NCBI RefSeq assembly: GCF_000365425.1
Contig: NZ_AQOV01000001.1
Location: 2,666,001 to 2,730,000 of the forward strand
Length of the DNA: 64,000 nucleotides
Origin: Methylomonas sp. MK1
GTDB taxonomy: Bacteria > Pseudomonadota > Gammaproteobacteria > Methylococcales > Methylomonadaceae
Reading direction: 5' to 3'
Part shown: piece after piece, positions 1 to 8,566 of the stretch
Position numbering within the stretch: the stretch's first letter is position 1
How the letters are laid out: each line of letters opens with the position of its first letter
Made by a program: the position numbers and the translations under genes
Notes under the pieces: model-generated
Told to the model about the DNA's origin: nothing
What the model saw: the letters and a program-made list of their open reading frames with translations, nothing else
The model's database searches: none

Positions 1-96
1 CTTGAATTTCATATTGCTTATTACCTCCCCAAGGCCGTAAGGCTTTTAGCGCAAAGCCGGAAGCTATTAGTGTGCAGCGATTTGCCGTATGCGAAT

Positions 97-380
97 GGCT
101 CGTCGGCCTGCGCGCAAGGGCGGGAGGCTCGGGTTTGAAGCGATTTGGCTTACCCTAATAGTTTTTTGCCTGGCGAGCAAGGTTATCGAGGCTTGCGATT
201 GAAGCTATTTACCTTGCACGACCGGCTTGTCGGCCTGCGCGCCAGGTCGAGTAGGTTTGAGTTCGAACCGAATTGGCTTAACCGAATGGCTTTTTACCTG
301 GCGCGCAAGATTATCGCGGCTTGCGATTGCAGTTATTCAGCTTGCGCGCACGGCTTTTTGGCTTGCCGGCATTGCGCATT
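97..380. repeat. Degenerate ~128-bp tandem repeat, two copies plus a partial third
   Basis: Two adjacent units align at an offset of 122-128 bp. The block starting near 97 (gtcggcctgcgcgc) recurs near 224; cctggcg at 169 recurs at 297; ttgcgatt at 193 recurs at 321. A partial third copy begins near 341, where cttgcgcgcacgg echoes cttgcacgaccgg at 213. Units are rich in GGCTTG/GCGC words and carry no conserved reading frame, so the overlapping open frames here are probably chance. No unit resembles a CRISPR repeat-spacer pattern. Function unknown. Confidence 0.7.
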
Positions 381-413
381 GCTTGGCGCTTAAGGCTAAA
401 AGGTATTGCGGAC

Positions 414-436
414 GGATAAGCGAAGCGCCATCCGCC
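414..436. repeat. Short dispersed motif (GGATAAGCGAAGCGC-ATCCG type)
   Basis: The segment ggataagcgaagcgccatcc is an imperfect palindrome. A near-identical core (taagcgaagcgc, then atccg) occurs again at about 14122-14138. Two copies in unrelated intergenic regions suggest a dispersed intergenic repeat. No function can be assigned. Confidence 0.5.
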
Positions 437-488
437 GATCAAATTTCAAATTTCGCGACTTGGGTTTTCTCCCGTATGCCGCGCCGAG

Positions 489-663
489 CACCGGAGCTTT
501 TGGTGGGAATAGCCCGAAGGGGTGCGGCAGGGATGCCGCACGTTGGCGAAGGGGCAGGAAGCCCCTTTCGCCAACCCCCGCCAAAAGCTTCGGTGCGCAG
601 GACCAAAGCGGCATCCGGGTGGCTTTTCTTTTGGTGACTTTTCTTTGGCCAAACAAAGAAAAG
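489..663. repeat. Multi-hairpin intergenic element (four stems)
   Basis: Four inverted repeats are nested or stacked. The outer arms are caccggagcttttggtggg (489-507) and cccgccaaaagcttcggtg (577-595), 19 bp with 2 mismatches. Inside lie TGCGGCA-GGGA-TGCCGCA (523-540) and TTGGCGAAGGGGC-AGGAA-GCCCC.TTTCGCCAA (543-574, one bulge). Downstream is a perfect 10-bp stem, CTTTTCTTTG (638-647) with CAAAGAAAAG (654-663). The folded form would be a three-way cruciform followed by a separate hairpin. It resembles a non-autonomous or REP-like mosaic element; no transposase is present. Confidence 0.65.
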
Positions 664-742
664 TTACTCGGCTGTCGGGCCGAGACCCGACTTCAAAACC
701 AGCCGTTGCGCCAGCGACACAACAACATGACGAGTCAGCGCG

Positions 743-1411
743 TTACGCTCGACGAATACGCGACCCAAACCCCGCAAATCCCACGCCAAATAACCAAAAC
801 GCCCCCGGCAACGGCACCGTTTGCAATACCACATTATCCAGCCCTGCAGTTTCAAAAATGCCGTTGGTATATTCCCCATGAATATAAAGCCCGCTCAAGT
901 CGGACAGCACATTATGAAAATCACTTTGGCTGGCGAACACCCCGTCTGTGGTGTCCAGTCGCCATTCCGACGAGGGCGCGAAGTTCAGGGCGATATGGGT
1001 CCAGCCACTGTTTGGCACGATGTTCGGATTGCGTTTCCATAGCAAGCGCAGACCGTTGCCGACCAACATAATATCGGTGGTTTGCCAGTTGACATCGCCA
1101 TCGCGATAAGTCAAATCGTAGGAAAGCCCGATAGCGCTGGTCTGCGACCCTAAAAATGCGGCTGGAGCGGAAAAAGTAAAATCGCCACCGTCCGGATCAC
1201 TGGCGGCGAGATAATTGCCGGGATTGCCACCACCTGACACGTAACTGGGTTGGTATTGACCAATGATCGAATAATTGTTCTGGCTGAAATCGGCAAAACT
1301 GACGATTTGCCAGTTCTCGCTGTCGACATCGAACGAACTGGACACGCTGGCGAGAATCGGCTGCGAAGTCAACAGGGCGATAGCAACAGGTAATAACTGT
1401 TTTTTGTTCAT
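743..1411 (-). CDS. PEP-CTERM-like exported protein with laminin-B-like domain
   Basis: 222 residues. An N-terminal signal peptide (MNKKQ, then a hydrophobic stretch ending near ILA, about residue 21) shows export. The middle (about 60-180) has the D.DGG.F.FSAP and Y.L.YRDGD patterns of laminin-B-type extracellular domains. The C-terminus reads VPLPGAFWLFGVGFAGF followed by RIRRA: a proline motif, a transmembrane helix and a basic tail. That is the tripartite layout of PEP-CTERM/exosortase substrates in its VPLP variant. A good ribosome-binding site (AGGAG, about 8 nt upstream) supports this start. No exosortase gene lies in the window, so sorting would rely on one elsewhere. Likely surface or matrix protein; exact role unknown. 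Confidence 0.75.
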   Translation of the reverse strand: MNKKQLLPVAIALLTSQPILASVSSSFDVDSENWQIVSFADFSQNNYSIIGQYQPSYVSGGGNPGNYLAASDPDGGDFTFSAPAAFLGSQTSAIGLSYDLTYRDGDVNWQTTDIMLVGNGLRLLWKRNPNIVPNSGWTHIALNFAPSSEWRLDTTDGVFASQSDFHNVLSDLSGLYIHGEYTNGIFETAGLDNVVLQTVPLPGAFWLFGVGFAGFGSRIRRA

Positions 1412-1845
1412 GGTCGGTACTCCTAAGGTAAAAGCCCGGCATTGAGATCGGGCAACGTGCTTGCTTGGCCATAAGACTCAAGGCATTGGTGGCAATAGTC
1501 GCAATTTTTGTCGCGCCTCTTATCTCCGCCTTCGAATATTCAAAGCATCAGGCTGTTATCAGGCGCGATAAGGGTTAAGGACTTTGCGAATATTAGACGA
1601 TTTGTAATTTCACGTCGGGGATTACTCCAGTATGCCGCAGTATGTACCTCTCTCAGTTTTTAAACGGACATACGAGACAAGGGCCGCCTTTTTTCGGCTA
1701 AATACAAGTTTACTTCTAGCGAATACTCGCAGCCGACAGGCTGCCATACAGAGCAAAAGAACATCAAAGGTTTTCGTGGAAAATGTCATTTGGCCGTCGG
1801 TTCACTAACTGCTAATAAAATAGTCGCCACGCCAGCGGTGTATAC
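1412..1845. other. Intergenic region, no gene seen
   Basis: 434 bp between the PEP-CTERM-like gene and oxyR, upstream of the former and downstream of the latter. It holds a short perfect hairpin, GCAGCC-GACA-GGCTGC (1729-1744), without a T-tract. I see no convincing open frame, no tRNA, and no riboswitch or sigma54 signature. Confidence 0.5.
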
Positions 1846-2727
1846 CTAAATGTCCTTAGCCGCATCCCGCACCAAGCCGCTCAAGCGCCGAATCAGCTCC
1901 CCTCTGGCACTGGTTTTGCGCCAAACCATGCCTATGGTCCGGCTCGGCGCCGGCTCCGCGAAAGGTAAATAGCGGATACCCGGTTCCTCGCGAACGGCGA
2001 TTCGCGGCATAAAGGTAATGCCTGTGCCGGCGTGGACCATTTGCCGCAAGGTTTCCAGACTGGTGGCGCGAAGATCCTGTTCTTCGTCGGCACCGATGGT
2101 TTGGCAGATTTGCAGGGCATGCCCACGTAAGCAATGACCTTCCTCAAGCAGCAGTAAATGTTCGCCGTTTAGATCGTCTGGCTCGACTTGCGGCTTGGCC
2201 GCCAACGGATGACCGTCCGCCACCGCCAGCAAAAACTCATCTTCAAACAAGGCCTGGCTTTCCAGAAAGTCCTCGTAAATCGGCAAGGCTAGCAAGGCGC
2301 AATCCATCTGTCCGCTGCGGAGTTGCTGTAACAATTGCTCGGTTTTTTCCTCGACCAGAATCAGGCGGATGCGTGGTAAATCCTGCTTGATTAAGGGTAC
2401 CAATGGCGGAAACAAATAGGTCGCCAAGGTCGGAAAGGCGCCAAAGCGCAGGTTACCGGCCAGCGGGTCCTGGGCTGTAGCGGCCAGTTCCTTGATATTG
2501 TCTTGCTCCTTCAAGATGCGCCTTGCCGACGCCACGATCTGCTCACCCAGCTCGGTAGGCAGCACTTTTTTATTGGTGCGCTCGAAAATCTGGATACCCA
2601 ATTCGTCTTCCAACTTTTTTATCTGGGTACTCAAGGTCGGCTGGCTGATGCAGCAACGGTCTGCCGCCTGCACAAAGCTGCGCAAGTCGGCAACGGCGAT
2701 TAAATAATTTAAATCCCGCAGATTCAT
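1846..2727 (-). CDS. oxyR: OxyR, hydrogen-peroxide-sensing LysR regulator
   Basis: 293-residue LysR-type activator. The N-terminal winged HTH (about 1-60, with SQPTLSTQIKKLEDELG) binds DNA, and residues 90-293 form the effector domain. With the start placed at 2727 (MNLRDL, as in known OxyR) the sequence EEGHCLRGHALQIC puts the redox cysteines at C199 and C208, the same numbers as in E. coli OxyR. The following RATSLETLRQMV segment is also typical. This makes the longer start at 2748 unlikely; the chosen ATG follows a GGGGTGG-like site. OxyR controls peroxide defence; no target such as katG or ahpC is adjacent. The gene stands alone. Confidence 0.93.
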   Translation of the reverse strand: MNLRDLNYLIAVADLRSFVQAADRCCISQPTLSTQIKKLEDELGIQIFERTNKKVLPTELGEQIVASARRILKEQDNIKELAATAQDPLAGNLRFGAFPTLATYLFPPLVPLIKQDLPRIRLILVEEKTEQLLQQLRSGQMDCALLALPIYEDFLESQALFEDEFLLAVADGHPLAAKPQVEPDDLNGEHLLLLEEGHCLRGHALQICQTIGADEEQDLRATSLETLRQMVHAGTGITFMPRIAVREEPGIRYLPFAEPAPSRTIGMVWRKTSARGELIRRLSGLVRDAAKDI

Positions 2728-3075
2728 AGCCACCCCGTAAATAGCCAATAGCTATCGTTTAAATGATAACAATCGATTATAAGTCGATCATCGCGCAGAA
2801 ACGAGCCTCGACCTCCCAAGCCGCGACTTAAAATAAAGTCTAAGCAGTCCTTGGTTACCGGCACAAGCGGCATATACTGGCTACAGTGGGTAGCCACATT
2901 TCCACAATAGCTATAACTTTCCCACAAAATCTGTGGATAACTCTGTTGGCAACCCGTTAAAAGCCGCGCTAAGTTGTTGCTGTGCTTAGAGTGGTGTTAA
3001 ATTGTCTAAAATTTATACAATATTCATTTCTTTACACAAACCGGCACTTCGACCGGCCCCAGCCAAGGATCACAG
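2728..3075. other. Divergent intergenic region between oxyR and the DUF815 gene
   Basis: 348 bp without a gene, presumably holding both promoters. A single perfect DnaA-box nonamer (TGTGGATAA, 2932-2940) is present, but one copy is not evidence of an origin. A TATACAAT element near 3014-3021 could be the -10 of the DUF815 gene, without a clear -35. Confidence 0.4.
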
Positions 3076-3852
3076 ATGATAGATTGGAACCACACCTATG
3101 CGGCAATTTGGCGCCAGCGCCAGGCGTTTCTGCGTCCCGTTCGGCAAATCGATCCGATCCGGCTGGACCAACTGCTGGGCATAGAGCCGCAAAAGCAGCA
3201 AATGATAGACAACACGCTGCGTTTTCTGGCGGGACTGCCGGCGAATAATGCCTTGTTATGGGGCGCGCGCGGCACAGGCAAATCTTCGCTGGTAAAAGCC
3301 CTGTTGAACGAATATTTGCACGAAGGTTTACGAGTCATCGAAGTCGATAAGCAAGATTTGCTGTATCTGCCGGAAATCGTCGATGACATCCGAGAACACA
3401 ATCAGCGCTTCATTATTTATTGCGACGATCTGTCTTTTGAGCACGGCGATGCCCTATACAAGCCGCTGAAGAGCGTGTTGGAAGGCTCTATCGAACTGCC
3501 GCCTGAGAATGTGTTGTTTTATGCCACGTCCAATCGCCGCCATCTGCTACCGGAACATATGCGCGACAATCTGGATACCCTGCTGGTTGACAACGAGGTG
3601 CATTATTCCGACACCATAGAGGAAAAAATCTCTCTGTCCGACCGCTTCGGTTTACGGCTGGCCTTTTATCCGCAACATACCCAGACTTATTTGGACATTG
3701 TCGATAGCTATTTCGTCGATTATCCCGGCAACCGTGAGGCTTTGCACAAGGCCGCGTTGGACTTTGCCCACCAGAACGCCGCAAAAAACGGCCGAACCGC
3801 GAAGCAATTTTTCAATGCCTTTAGTAATGACGAACGTACCGAACAGCTGTAA
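3076..3852 (+). CDS. DUF815 family AAA+ ATP-binding protein
   Basis: 258 residues, matching the usual DUF815 length. A Walker A motif GARGTGKSS starts near residue 63 (Lys69) and a Walker B FIIYCDDLSF sits near 112-121 (Asp117/Asp118), followed by a sensor-1-like FYATSNRRHL segment. A short N-terminal extension precedes the AAA+ core. An AAGGA-type ribosome-binding site precedes the ATG. The family's cellular role is not established. The gene is monocistronic and convergent with the response regulator downstream. Confidence 0.85.
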   Translation: MIDWNHTYAAIWRQRQAFLRPVRQIDPIRLDQLLGIEPQKQQMIDNTLRFLAGLPANNALLWGARGTGKSSLVKALLNEYLHEGLRVIEVDKQDLLYLPEIVDDIREHNQRFIIYCDDLSFEHGDALYKPLKSVLEGSIELPPENVLFYATSNRRHLLPEHMRDNLDTLLVDNEVHYSDTIEEKISLSDRFGLRLAFYPQHTQTYLDIVDSYFVDYPGNREALHKAALDFAHQNAAKNGRTAKQFFNAFSNDERTEQL

Positions 3853-3945
3853 CTCGGCTCTAAACGGGCTACCGGTTATAAAAATTCTCCTAATTCGCCA
3901 GAATCTTCAGTTAACGCGAAGGAGGGAGCGGTGGAAGACCTCTGA

Positions 3946-4485
3946 CTATTGCAAATCCTCGTCGTCGAGAATAATGGAACCGTCCTGCGCCCAATTGACT
4001 TGAGTGATACCTGGCTCCTCGGCTTCCAGCGCTTTGATAATCGCTTCTTTTTCATTCAGGAGTATTTGCTGCGCCCGCACCTGATCGGCCAAGGCGCGGT
4101 TTTCCAACAACATGCGCTTGTGCGCCAGACCATTCTCAACGACGTTGACGATTTCCAGATTACTCCAGGGCTTGTTGATAAAGCGAAACACTTCCGCCTC
4201 ATTGATGGCGTGCTGCGCGCCTTCCAGATCGGCAAAGCCGGTCAACACAATGCGCACTGCATCCGGCTGCATACGCTTGAATAAAATCAAAAAGTCGATA
4301 CCGTTAATACCCGGCATCCGGTAATCGGAAATCACCAAATCAAAGCTATGTTCCTCCGCTAACAACAGCGCTTCCTCGCCGCTGATTGCGGTAATAGGCT
4401 CGTATTGTTTCAGCAAACGCGTCAGCGCTTTAAGCACGTTCGGCTCGTCGTCGACGATCAGTATTTTAATGTCTGCCTGGTTCAT
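3946..4485 (-). CDS. Single-domain response regulator with coiled-coil tail
   Basis: 179 residues. The receiver domain fills residues 6-125: acidic pair D12/D13, phosphoacceptor D54 in VISDYRMPG, and the FINKPW lysine typical of RpfG/HD-GYP-type receivers. No HD-GYP or DNA-binding domain follows, only a probable coiled coil (about 128-160) and an acidic tail ending DDEDLQ. It lies 93 bp downstream of the REC-kinase gene on the same strand, so the two are likely one transcript and partners. Output is probably by protein-protein interaction. Confidence 0.8.
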   Translation of the reverse strand: MNQADIKILIVDDEPNVLKALTRLLKQYEPITAISGEEALLLAEEHSFDLVISDYRMPGINGIDFLILFKRMQPDAVRIVLTGFADLEGAQHAINEAEVFRFINKPWSNLEIVNVVENGLAHKRMLLENRALADQVRAQQILLNEKEAIIKALEAEEPGITQVNWAQDGSIILDDEDLQ

Positions 4486-4578
4486 GGTTTTGCAATATCA
4501 GTAATCTATTAATGAGATAGTCTGGCAGGTAAAGCCCCTTCTGCAAGTTCGGTTTTAAAAAACCGCCAGACAGCCAGA

Positions 4579-5868
4579 CTATTCGGCGGCCCCCAATTCC
4601 GGCGGCCGAATCGGCAGCCAGACTCGAAACCGGCTACCCTGCCCAAGCTGGCTGGTCACTTCGATTCTACCGCCATGCTTACGGACGATATTTTGCGACA
4701 CCGACAGCCCCAAGCCGGTGCCCTTGCCGACCGGCTTGGTGGTAAAGAACGGCTCAAACAAACGCGGCAAGTTCTCCGGGTCAATACCTTTGCCGTTATC
4801 GCTGATTTCCACCCAGACATCCCGGTCCGCGCAACCCGTACTAATCAGAATATCGCCTTTGGTCTCGATAGCGTGCGCGGCGTTAATCAGTAAATTCATA
4901 AACACCTGATTCAATTGCGAAGGCAAACAATAAATCTGCGGTATCTCGCCGTATTGCTTGTGTACGGTGCAATGGTACTTCAATTCGTTGTTGATGATAT
5001 TCAACGTGGAATCCAATCCCTTGTGCAAATCGCCCAATTCCCAATCGTTTTTGTCGGCATGCGCAAAATCCTTCAAATCCTGAATAATGTCGCGCACCCG
5101 CGACAAGCCTTCCATGGATTCGGCGATCAATTCCGGAATATCGTTACGTAAATAATCAAGCTGCTTGGTTTGTTTCAGCTCGCGCAAGCTTTGCAGCGTC
5201 TCCGCCGATAAGGGATTTTCGTCTAAGGCCGCGTTACTGGCATCCATCACGCAAAAAACATCGCGTAAATAGCCGCTCAGCGTATTCAAATTGGAATTGA
5301 CAAAACCGATGGGATTATTGATTTCGTGAGCGATGCCGGCCGCCAATTGCCCTATCGCCGCCAATTTTTCCGATTGCAATAATTGCAAATGCACAGCCTC
5401 ATTCTCCTGATGCCGGCGTTGCACTTCGGTTTCCAGATAGGCATTTTGGTCTTTCAGCCAATCGCGGGCATGCTTCAGTTCCAGCTGGGTTTTGATTCGG
5501 GCCAATAGAATCGACAAATGACACGGCTTGTAAAGGTAATCCACCGCACCGAGTGACAGCCCCCGCTCTTCCTCCAGATCAGAGGTCAAGGCGGTCACGA
5601 ATATCACCGGAATATCGCCGGTTTTGGGATCGGCTTTTAGCTGGCCGATGACTTCATACCCATCCATATCGGGCATCATCACATCCAACAAAATCAAATC
5701 CGGCTTCGGCGTGCCTCCCGCCAGTTGCAAGGCTCTCTGCCCGCTGGTAGCCACCAAAACCTGATAATACGGCGCGAGAAACTGCCCAAAAACCGACAGA
5801 TTGATGGACTCGTCATCGACTAACAGAATGGTGGCTTGGCGCTCTGTCGATTGTTTATCGGATTCCAT
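4579..5868 (-). CDS. Receiver-histidine kinase hybrid (REC-HisKA-HATPase)
   Basis: 429 residues. An N-terminal receiver (about 12-130) has D18/D19 and phosphoacceptor D62 in LILLDVMMPDMDG. A coiled-coil linker (130-170) follows, then a HisKA domain with phospho-accepting His181 in GIAHEINNP, and a C-terminal HATPase with an N box, DNGKGID, the FFTTKPVGKGTGLGLS lid and G-rich boxes. There is no membrane segment, so it is a soluble kinase whose input is its own receiver. It is divergent from the corrinoid operon at 6264, whose receivers have very similar sequence ([12 protein letters not shown]), suggesting the two sets form one phosphorelay (inference). Confidence 0.85.
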   Translation of the reverse strand: MESDKQSTERQATILLVDDESINLSVFGQFLAPYYQVLVATSGQRALQLAGGTPKPDLILLDVMMPDMDGYEVIGQLKADPKTGDIPVIFVTALTSDLEEERGLSLGAVDYLYKPCHLSILLARIKTQLELKHARDWLKDQNAYLETEVQRRHQENEAVHLQLLQSEKLAAIGQLAAGIAHEINNPIGFVNSNLNTLSGYLRDVFCVMDASNAALDENPLSAETLQSLRELKQTKQLDYLRNDIPELIAESMEGLSRVRDIIQDLKDFAHADKNDWELGDLHKGLDSTLNIINNELKYHCTVHKQYGEIPQIYCLPSQLNQVFMNLLINAAHAIETKGDILISTGCADRDVWVEISDNGKGIDPENLPRLFEPFFTTKPVGKGTGLGLSVSQNIVRKHGGRIEVTSQLGQGSRFRVWLPIRPPELGAAE

Positions 5869-6263
5869 CTAAATTCCGTTCGATTGGGTAAACCATAATC
5901 AGGATTGACTGCAAGCGTCTCAGGCAGGCGGATTCCAGTCACGAGCCCGCTTTTTGGCGCATCGGCAAAGTTTACCCGATTGTCGATGACATTCCAGCAC
6001 GAACAGTGTGCCCTTAGCCCAAAGCGCTTTTTCGGCAAAGCTTAGCCGCATATCGGGGAGTTTATGCCGTAAAAGCCGATCTGATAAAGACAAATCGCTT
6101 ACACAACAGGATTGGGCCAGCGAAACGGCCGATACGCACTAAAATGATAGGGGAAAACCACTGGCTGTTTTGCCAATGCCGAATAGATCAAAACCCAGAT
6201 CATGCCAGACCTTAACGAAGGCGAAGGCGCAATTGCTATCACTCATACAGGTTTCCATCGCCA
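5869..6263. other. Divergent regulatory region, kinase genes versus corrinoid operon
   Basis: 395 bp between the two signalling/corrinoid transcription units; both promoters should be here. I found no complete cobalamin riboswitch: a GGGGAAAACCACTGG stretch near 6151-6165 recalls isolated B12-element words, but the AGNCAGGAGACC-type B12 box is missing. No clear gene is present. Confidence 0.4.
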
Positions 6264-7901
6264 ATGATCACCATCGCACCCGATGCCGGACGACCAGAGC
6301 CCCCAACTGGCGATATGCTGGCGACGGTCGCCAGTAACGAACAGACGCTACGCATACCGCTTAAACCTGCTCTGTCGGTCCGCCAAGCCCTCGACACCAC
6401 CGATTTACGCGTACGCGCAGCCTGTGGCGGTTTGGGCACCTGTGGCGCGTGTCTGATTCAAACCGTCAACGGCGAGTTTAATCCGCCGACGCTGGCGGAA
6501 CGGCAAAAGTTGCTACCGGAAGATCTGGCTAGCGGCATACGTTTGGCCTGCCAGTTGCGGGCGCGCAGCGACTGCACGCTTTACCTGGAAAATCCAGCGC
6601 CGCATTCCGTATGGAAAAGTCTGGATCCAACCCCGCTTTATCGAGCCCAAGGCAATCCAGCCGTTTCCGAATATGTCTATGGTGTGGCGGTCGATCTGGG
6701 GACGACACACATCCGCCTGTCATTGTGGAATCGACAATCCGGCCGACGCATCGGCACCCGTTACAGTATCAATCCGCAAGTCGCGTATGGCGCCGATGTT
6801 CTGACCCGGCTGGATGCCGAGCGCCTGGACGAGCAAGATTGCCGCCGCATAGGCCAGCAAGCGCGCGATGCGATCATGGACGGTATACGCGATATTCTCA
6901 GCCGCGATATGGGCGAAATAACGCCGATACTGGCAGAGCTGGGCAAGGTGTTGATCGTCGGCAATACCGCGATGTTGACACTGATTTGCGGCAATAGCGG
7001 CGACAGCCTCTACCAACCCGAGAACTGGCAAAGCCCTATCGCCTGCCTGCCCGCGGATGCCGATACCTGGCGCCAAATATGGCGTACACCGCATGCCGAC
7101 ATCGACATCGCTCAAGCACTGGCCGGCTTTATTGGTTCGGATTTGCTGGCCGACCTGCTCGCCACCGGCGTTACCGAACAATCGCAACCGATGTTGTTAG
7201 CCGACTTCGGCACCAATACCGAAATCGCGGTATGGGACGGCACCCACCTGTGGGCCAGTTCCGTGCCGGGCGGCCCCGCTTTCGAAGGGGTGGGCATGCG
7301 CAACGGCTTAACCGCCGAGGCCGGTGCAATTTGCAAAGTGTCGGCAAACGGCTTACAGACGATAGGAGATGCCCAGGCGCGCGGCTATTGCGCCAGCGGT
7401 TTCATTGATGCAATTGCCTTGCTGCTGGACCAAAAGCACCTGAAACCGTCTGGACGCTTCGCCGAGCCACCAACCGAACATGGCTTTTTATTGCAAGCCG
7501 ACATACCAAAAAGTGCCATTTTTGCGAGCGACATCGATATTTTCCAGCGTGCCAAGGCATCGACAGCCGCTGCCATGGCACAATTGCTGGCTTTAGCACG
7601 CTTGTCCGTAAACGATTTAGACAGGTTATGGATTTGCGGAAGTTTTGGGCAACATCTGGACCTAAACAGCGCGTTCCGGGTCGGTTTACTGCCGACAATG
7701 CCCCGCGAGCGGATCAGCCTGCTGGCCAATGCCAGTTTGGCCGGTTGCGAACAACTGCTGTTGAATCCAGCTGGGCCAAGTCTATTAAGTAATATTATGC
7801 AACGGGCGCACGTGGTCAATCTCGGCGGGGTTTTCGAATATGAAAACCGCTTCATCGACAATTTACGCTTGCAGCCCATGTCCATCGAGGAATTCCAGTA
7901 A
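6264..7901 (+). CDS. RACo-like corrinoid reactivator (2Fe-2S + ASKHA ATPase)
   Basis: 545 residues, slightly shorter than typical RACo/RamA-type DUF4445 proteins. The N-terminal plant-type ferredoxin domain has C54-x5-C60-x2-C63 and C96 for a [2Fe-2S] cluster. The ASKHA ATPase begins near 134 with VAVDLGTTHIRLS and continues with ADFGTNTEIAVWDG and GGPAFEGVGMRNG. Proteins of this family spend ATP to reduce inactive cob(II)alamin to cob(I)alamin on a corrinoid protein. The stop overlaps the next start (TAATG), and the corrinoid protein, its likely partner, is encoded immediately downstream. This is the first gene of a six-gene overlapping operon. Confidence 0.88.
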   Translation: MITIAPDAGRPEPPTGDMLATVASNEQTLRIPLKPALSVRQALDTTDLRVRAACGGLGTCGACLIQTVNGEFNPPTLAERQKLLPEDLASGIRLACQLRARSDCTLYLENPAPHSVWKSLDPTPLYRAQGNPAVSEYVYGVAVDLGTTHIRLSLWNRQSGRRIGTRYSINPQVAYGADVLTRLDAERLDEQDCRRIGQQARDAIMDGIRDILSRDMGEITPILAELGKVLIVGNTAMLTLICGNSGDSLYQPENWQSPIACLPADADTWRQIWRTPHADIDIAQALAGFIGSDLLADLLATGVTEQSQPMLLADFGTNTEIAVWDGTHLWASSVPGGPAFEGVGMRNGLTAEAGAICKVSANGLQTIGDAQARGYCASGFIDAIALLLDQKHLKPSGRFAEPPTEHGFLLQADIPKSAIFASDIDIFQRAKASTAAAMAQLLALARLSVNDLDRLWICGSFGQHLDLNSAFRVGLLPTMPRERISLLANASLAGCEQLLLNPAGPSLLSNIMQRAHVVNLGGVFEYENRFIDNLRLQPMSIEEFQ

Positions 7902-8566
7902 TGCTCGACGCTTATATTCAATCCTACAACCAAGCGGTATTCGAGACCGATAAGCAGGGTGCTCTGGATGTCGTCAATCAGGCCTTGAGCGACGGATTCA
8001 GCCCGGAAGATATCGTCTTCAAATTAGTCATCCCGGCCGTCGAATTGATGATGACTTTGATCGAAAAGGATCCTGACGCCAATCTGGCTCAGCATTTCAT
8101 GACTGCGCAAATCGCCGCCGACGTCACCGAAAAAATGCTGGAAAAATTCAGTAAACCGCCGGAAATGATAGGTCGCGTCGTCATCGGCGCCGCTTACGGC
8201 GACCTGCATTCCTTGGGCAAACGGATCGTCAGCGGCTGTTTGAAATCGCTGATGGTGGATGTGGTCGATCTGGGCACCAATGTCAGTGCCGAAAAATTCG
8301 TCGATACCGCAATGACCGAGAACGCTCAAGTCATCGCGGTATCCGCGATGATGGTCCACACCGCCACCAGCGAAAAAGGCAGTTTGGGTGTGCGCGCACT
8401 TTTACAAGAGCGCGGCTTGGAACAACAAATCAAACTGGCGGTAGGCGGCGCTCCCTACCGTTTCGATCCGGAGTTGTACATCAAGGTCGGCGCGGATGCC
8501 TGGGCGCCGGATGGCGTCACCGCCGCCAAAGTCATTGTCGATTTGATTCGCGAGGTTAAGCCATGA
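7901..8566 (+). CDS. Corrinoid (B12-binding) methyl-carrier protein
   Basis: 221 residues, the standard size for MtaC/MtbC-type corrinoid proteins. Residues 1-88 form the helical cap domain and 90-220 the Rossmann B12-binding domain. The cobalamin-binding signature D101-L-H103-S-L-G106 supplies the lower axial histidine; SAMMVHT and VGGAPYRFD are the other B12-pocket loops. It should shuttle a methyl group between the URO-D-type enzyme encoded next and an acceptor. It overlaps both neighbours (TAATG before, ATGA after). Substrate specificity cannot be read from sequence. Confidence 0.9.
   Translation: MLDAYIQSYNQAVFETDKQGALDVVNQALSDGFSPEDIVFKLVIPAVELMMTLIEKDPDANLAQHFMTAQIAADVTEKMLEKFSKPPEMIGRVVIGAAYGDLHSLGKRIVSGCLKSLMVDVVDLGTNVSAEKFVDTAMTENAQVIAVSAMMVHTATSEKGSLGVRALLQERGLEQQIKLAVGGAPYRFDPELYIKVGADAWAPDGVTAAKVIVDLIREVKP

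Noticed and set aside
97..380. CRISPR array
   Set aside because: Units are about 128 bp, degenerate, and have no repeat-spacer structure; no cas gene is present.
145..656. Several open frames of 60-220 residues at the left edge
   Set aside because: They cross the tandem repeat and hairpin element, lack ribosome-binding sites, overlap each other on both strands and show no protein-like pattern.
2932..2940. Perfect DnaA box (TGTGGATAA), possible replication origin
   Set aside because: Only one convincing box, no AT-rich unwinding element and no dnaA, dnaN or gidA nearby. One nonamer is likely chance or a minor titration site.
6140..6170. Cobalamin-riboswitch-like words (GGGGAA, CCACTGG) before the corrinoid operon
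   Set aside because: The B12 box and the rest of the conserved core are missing.
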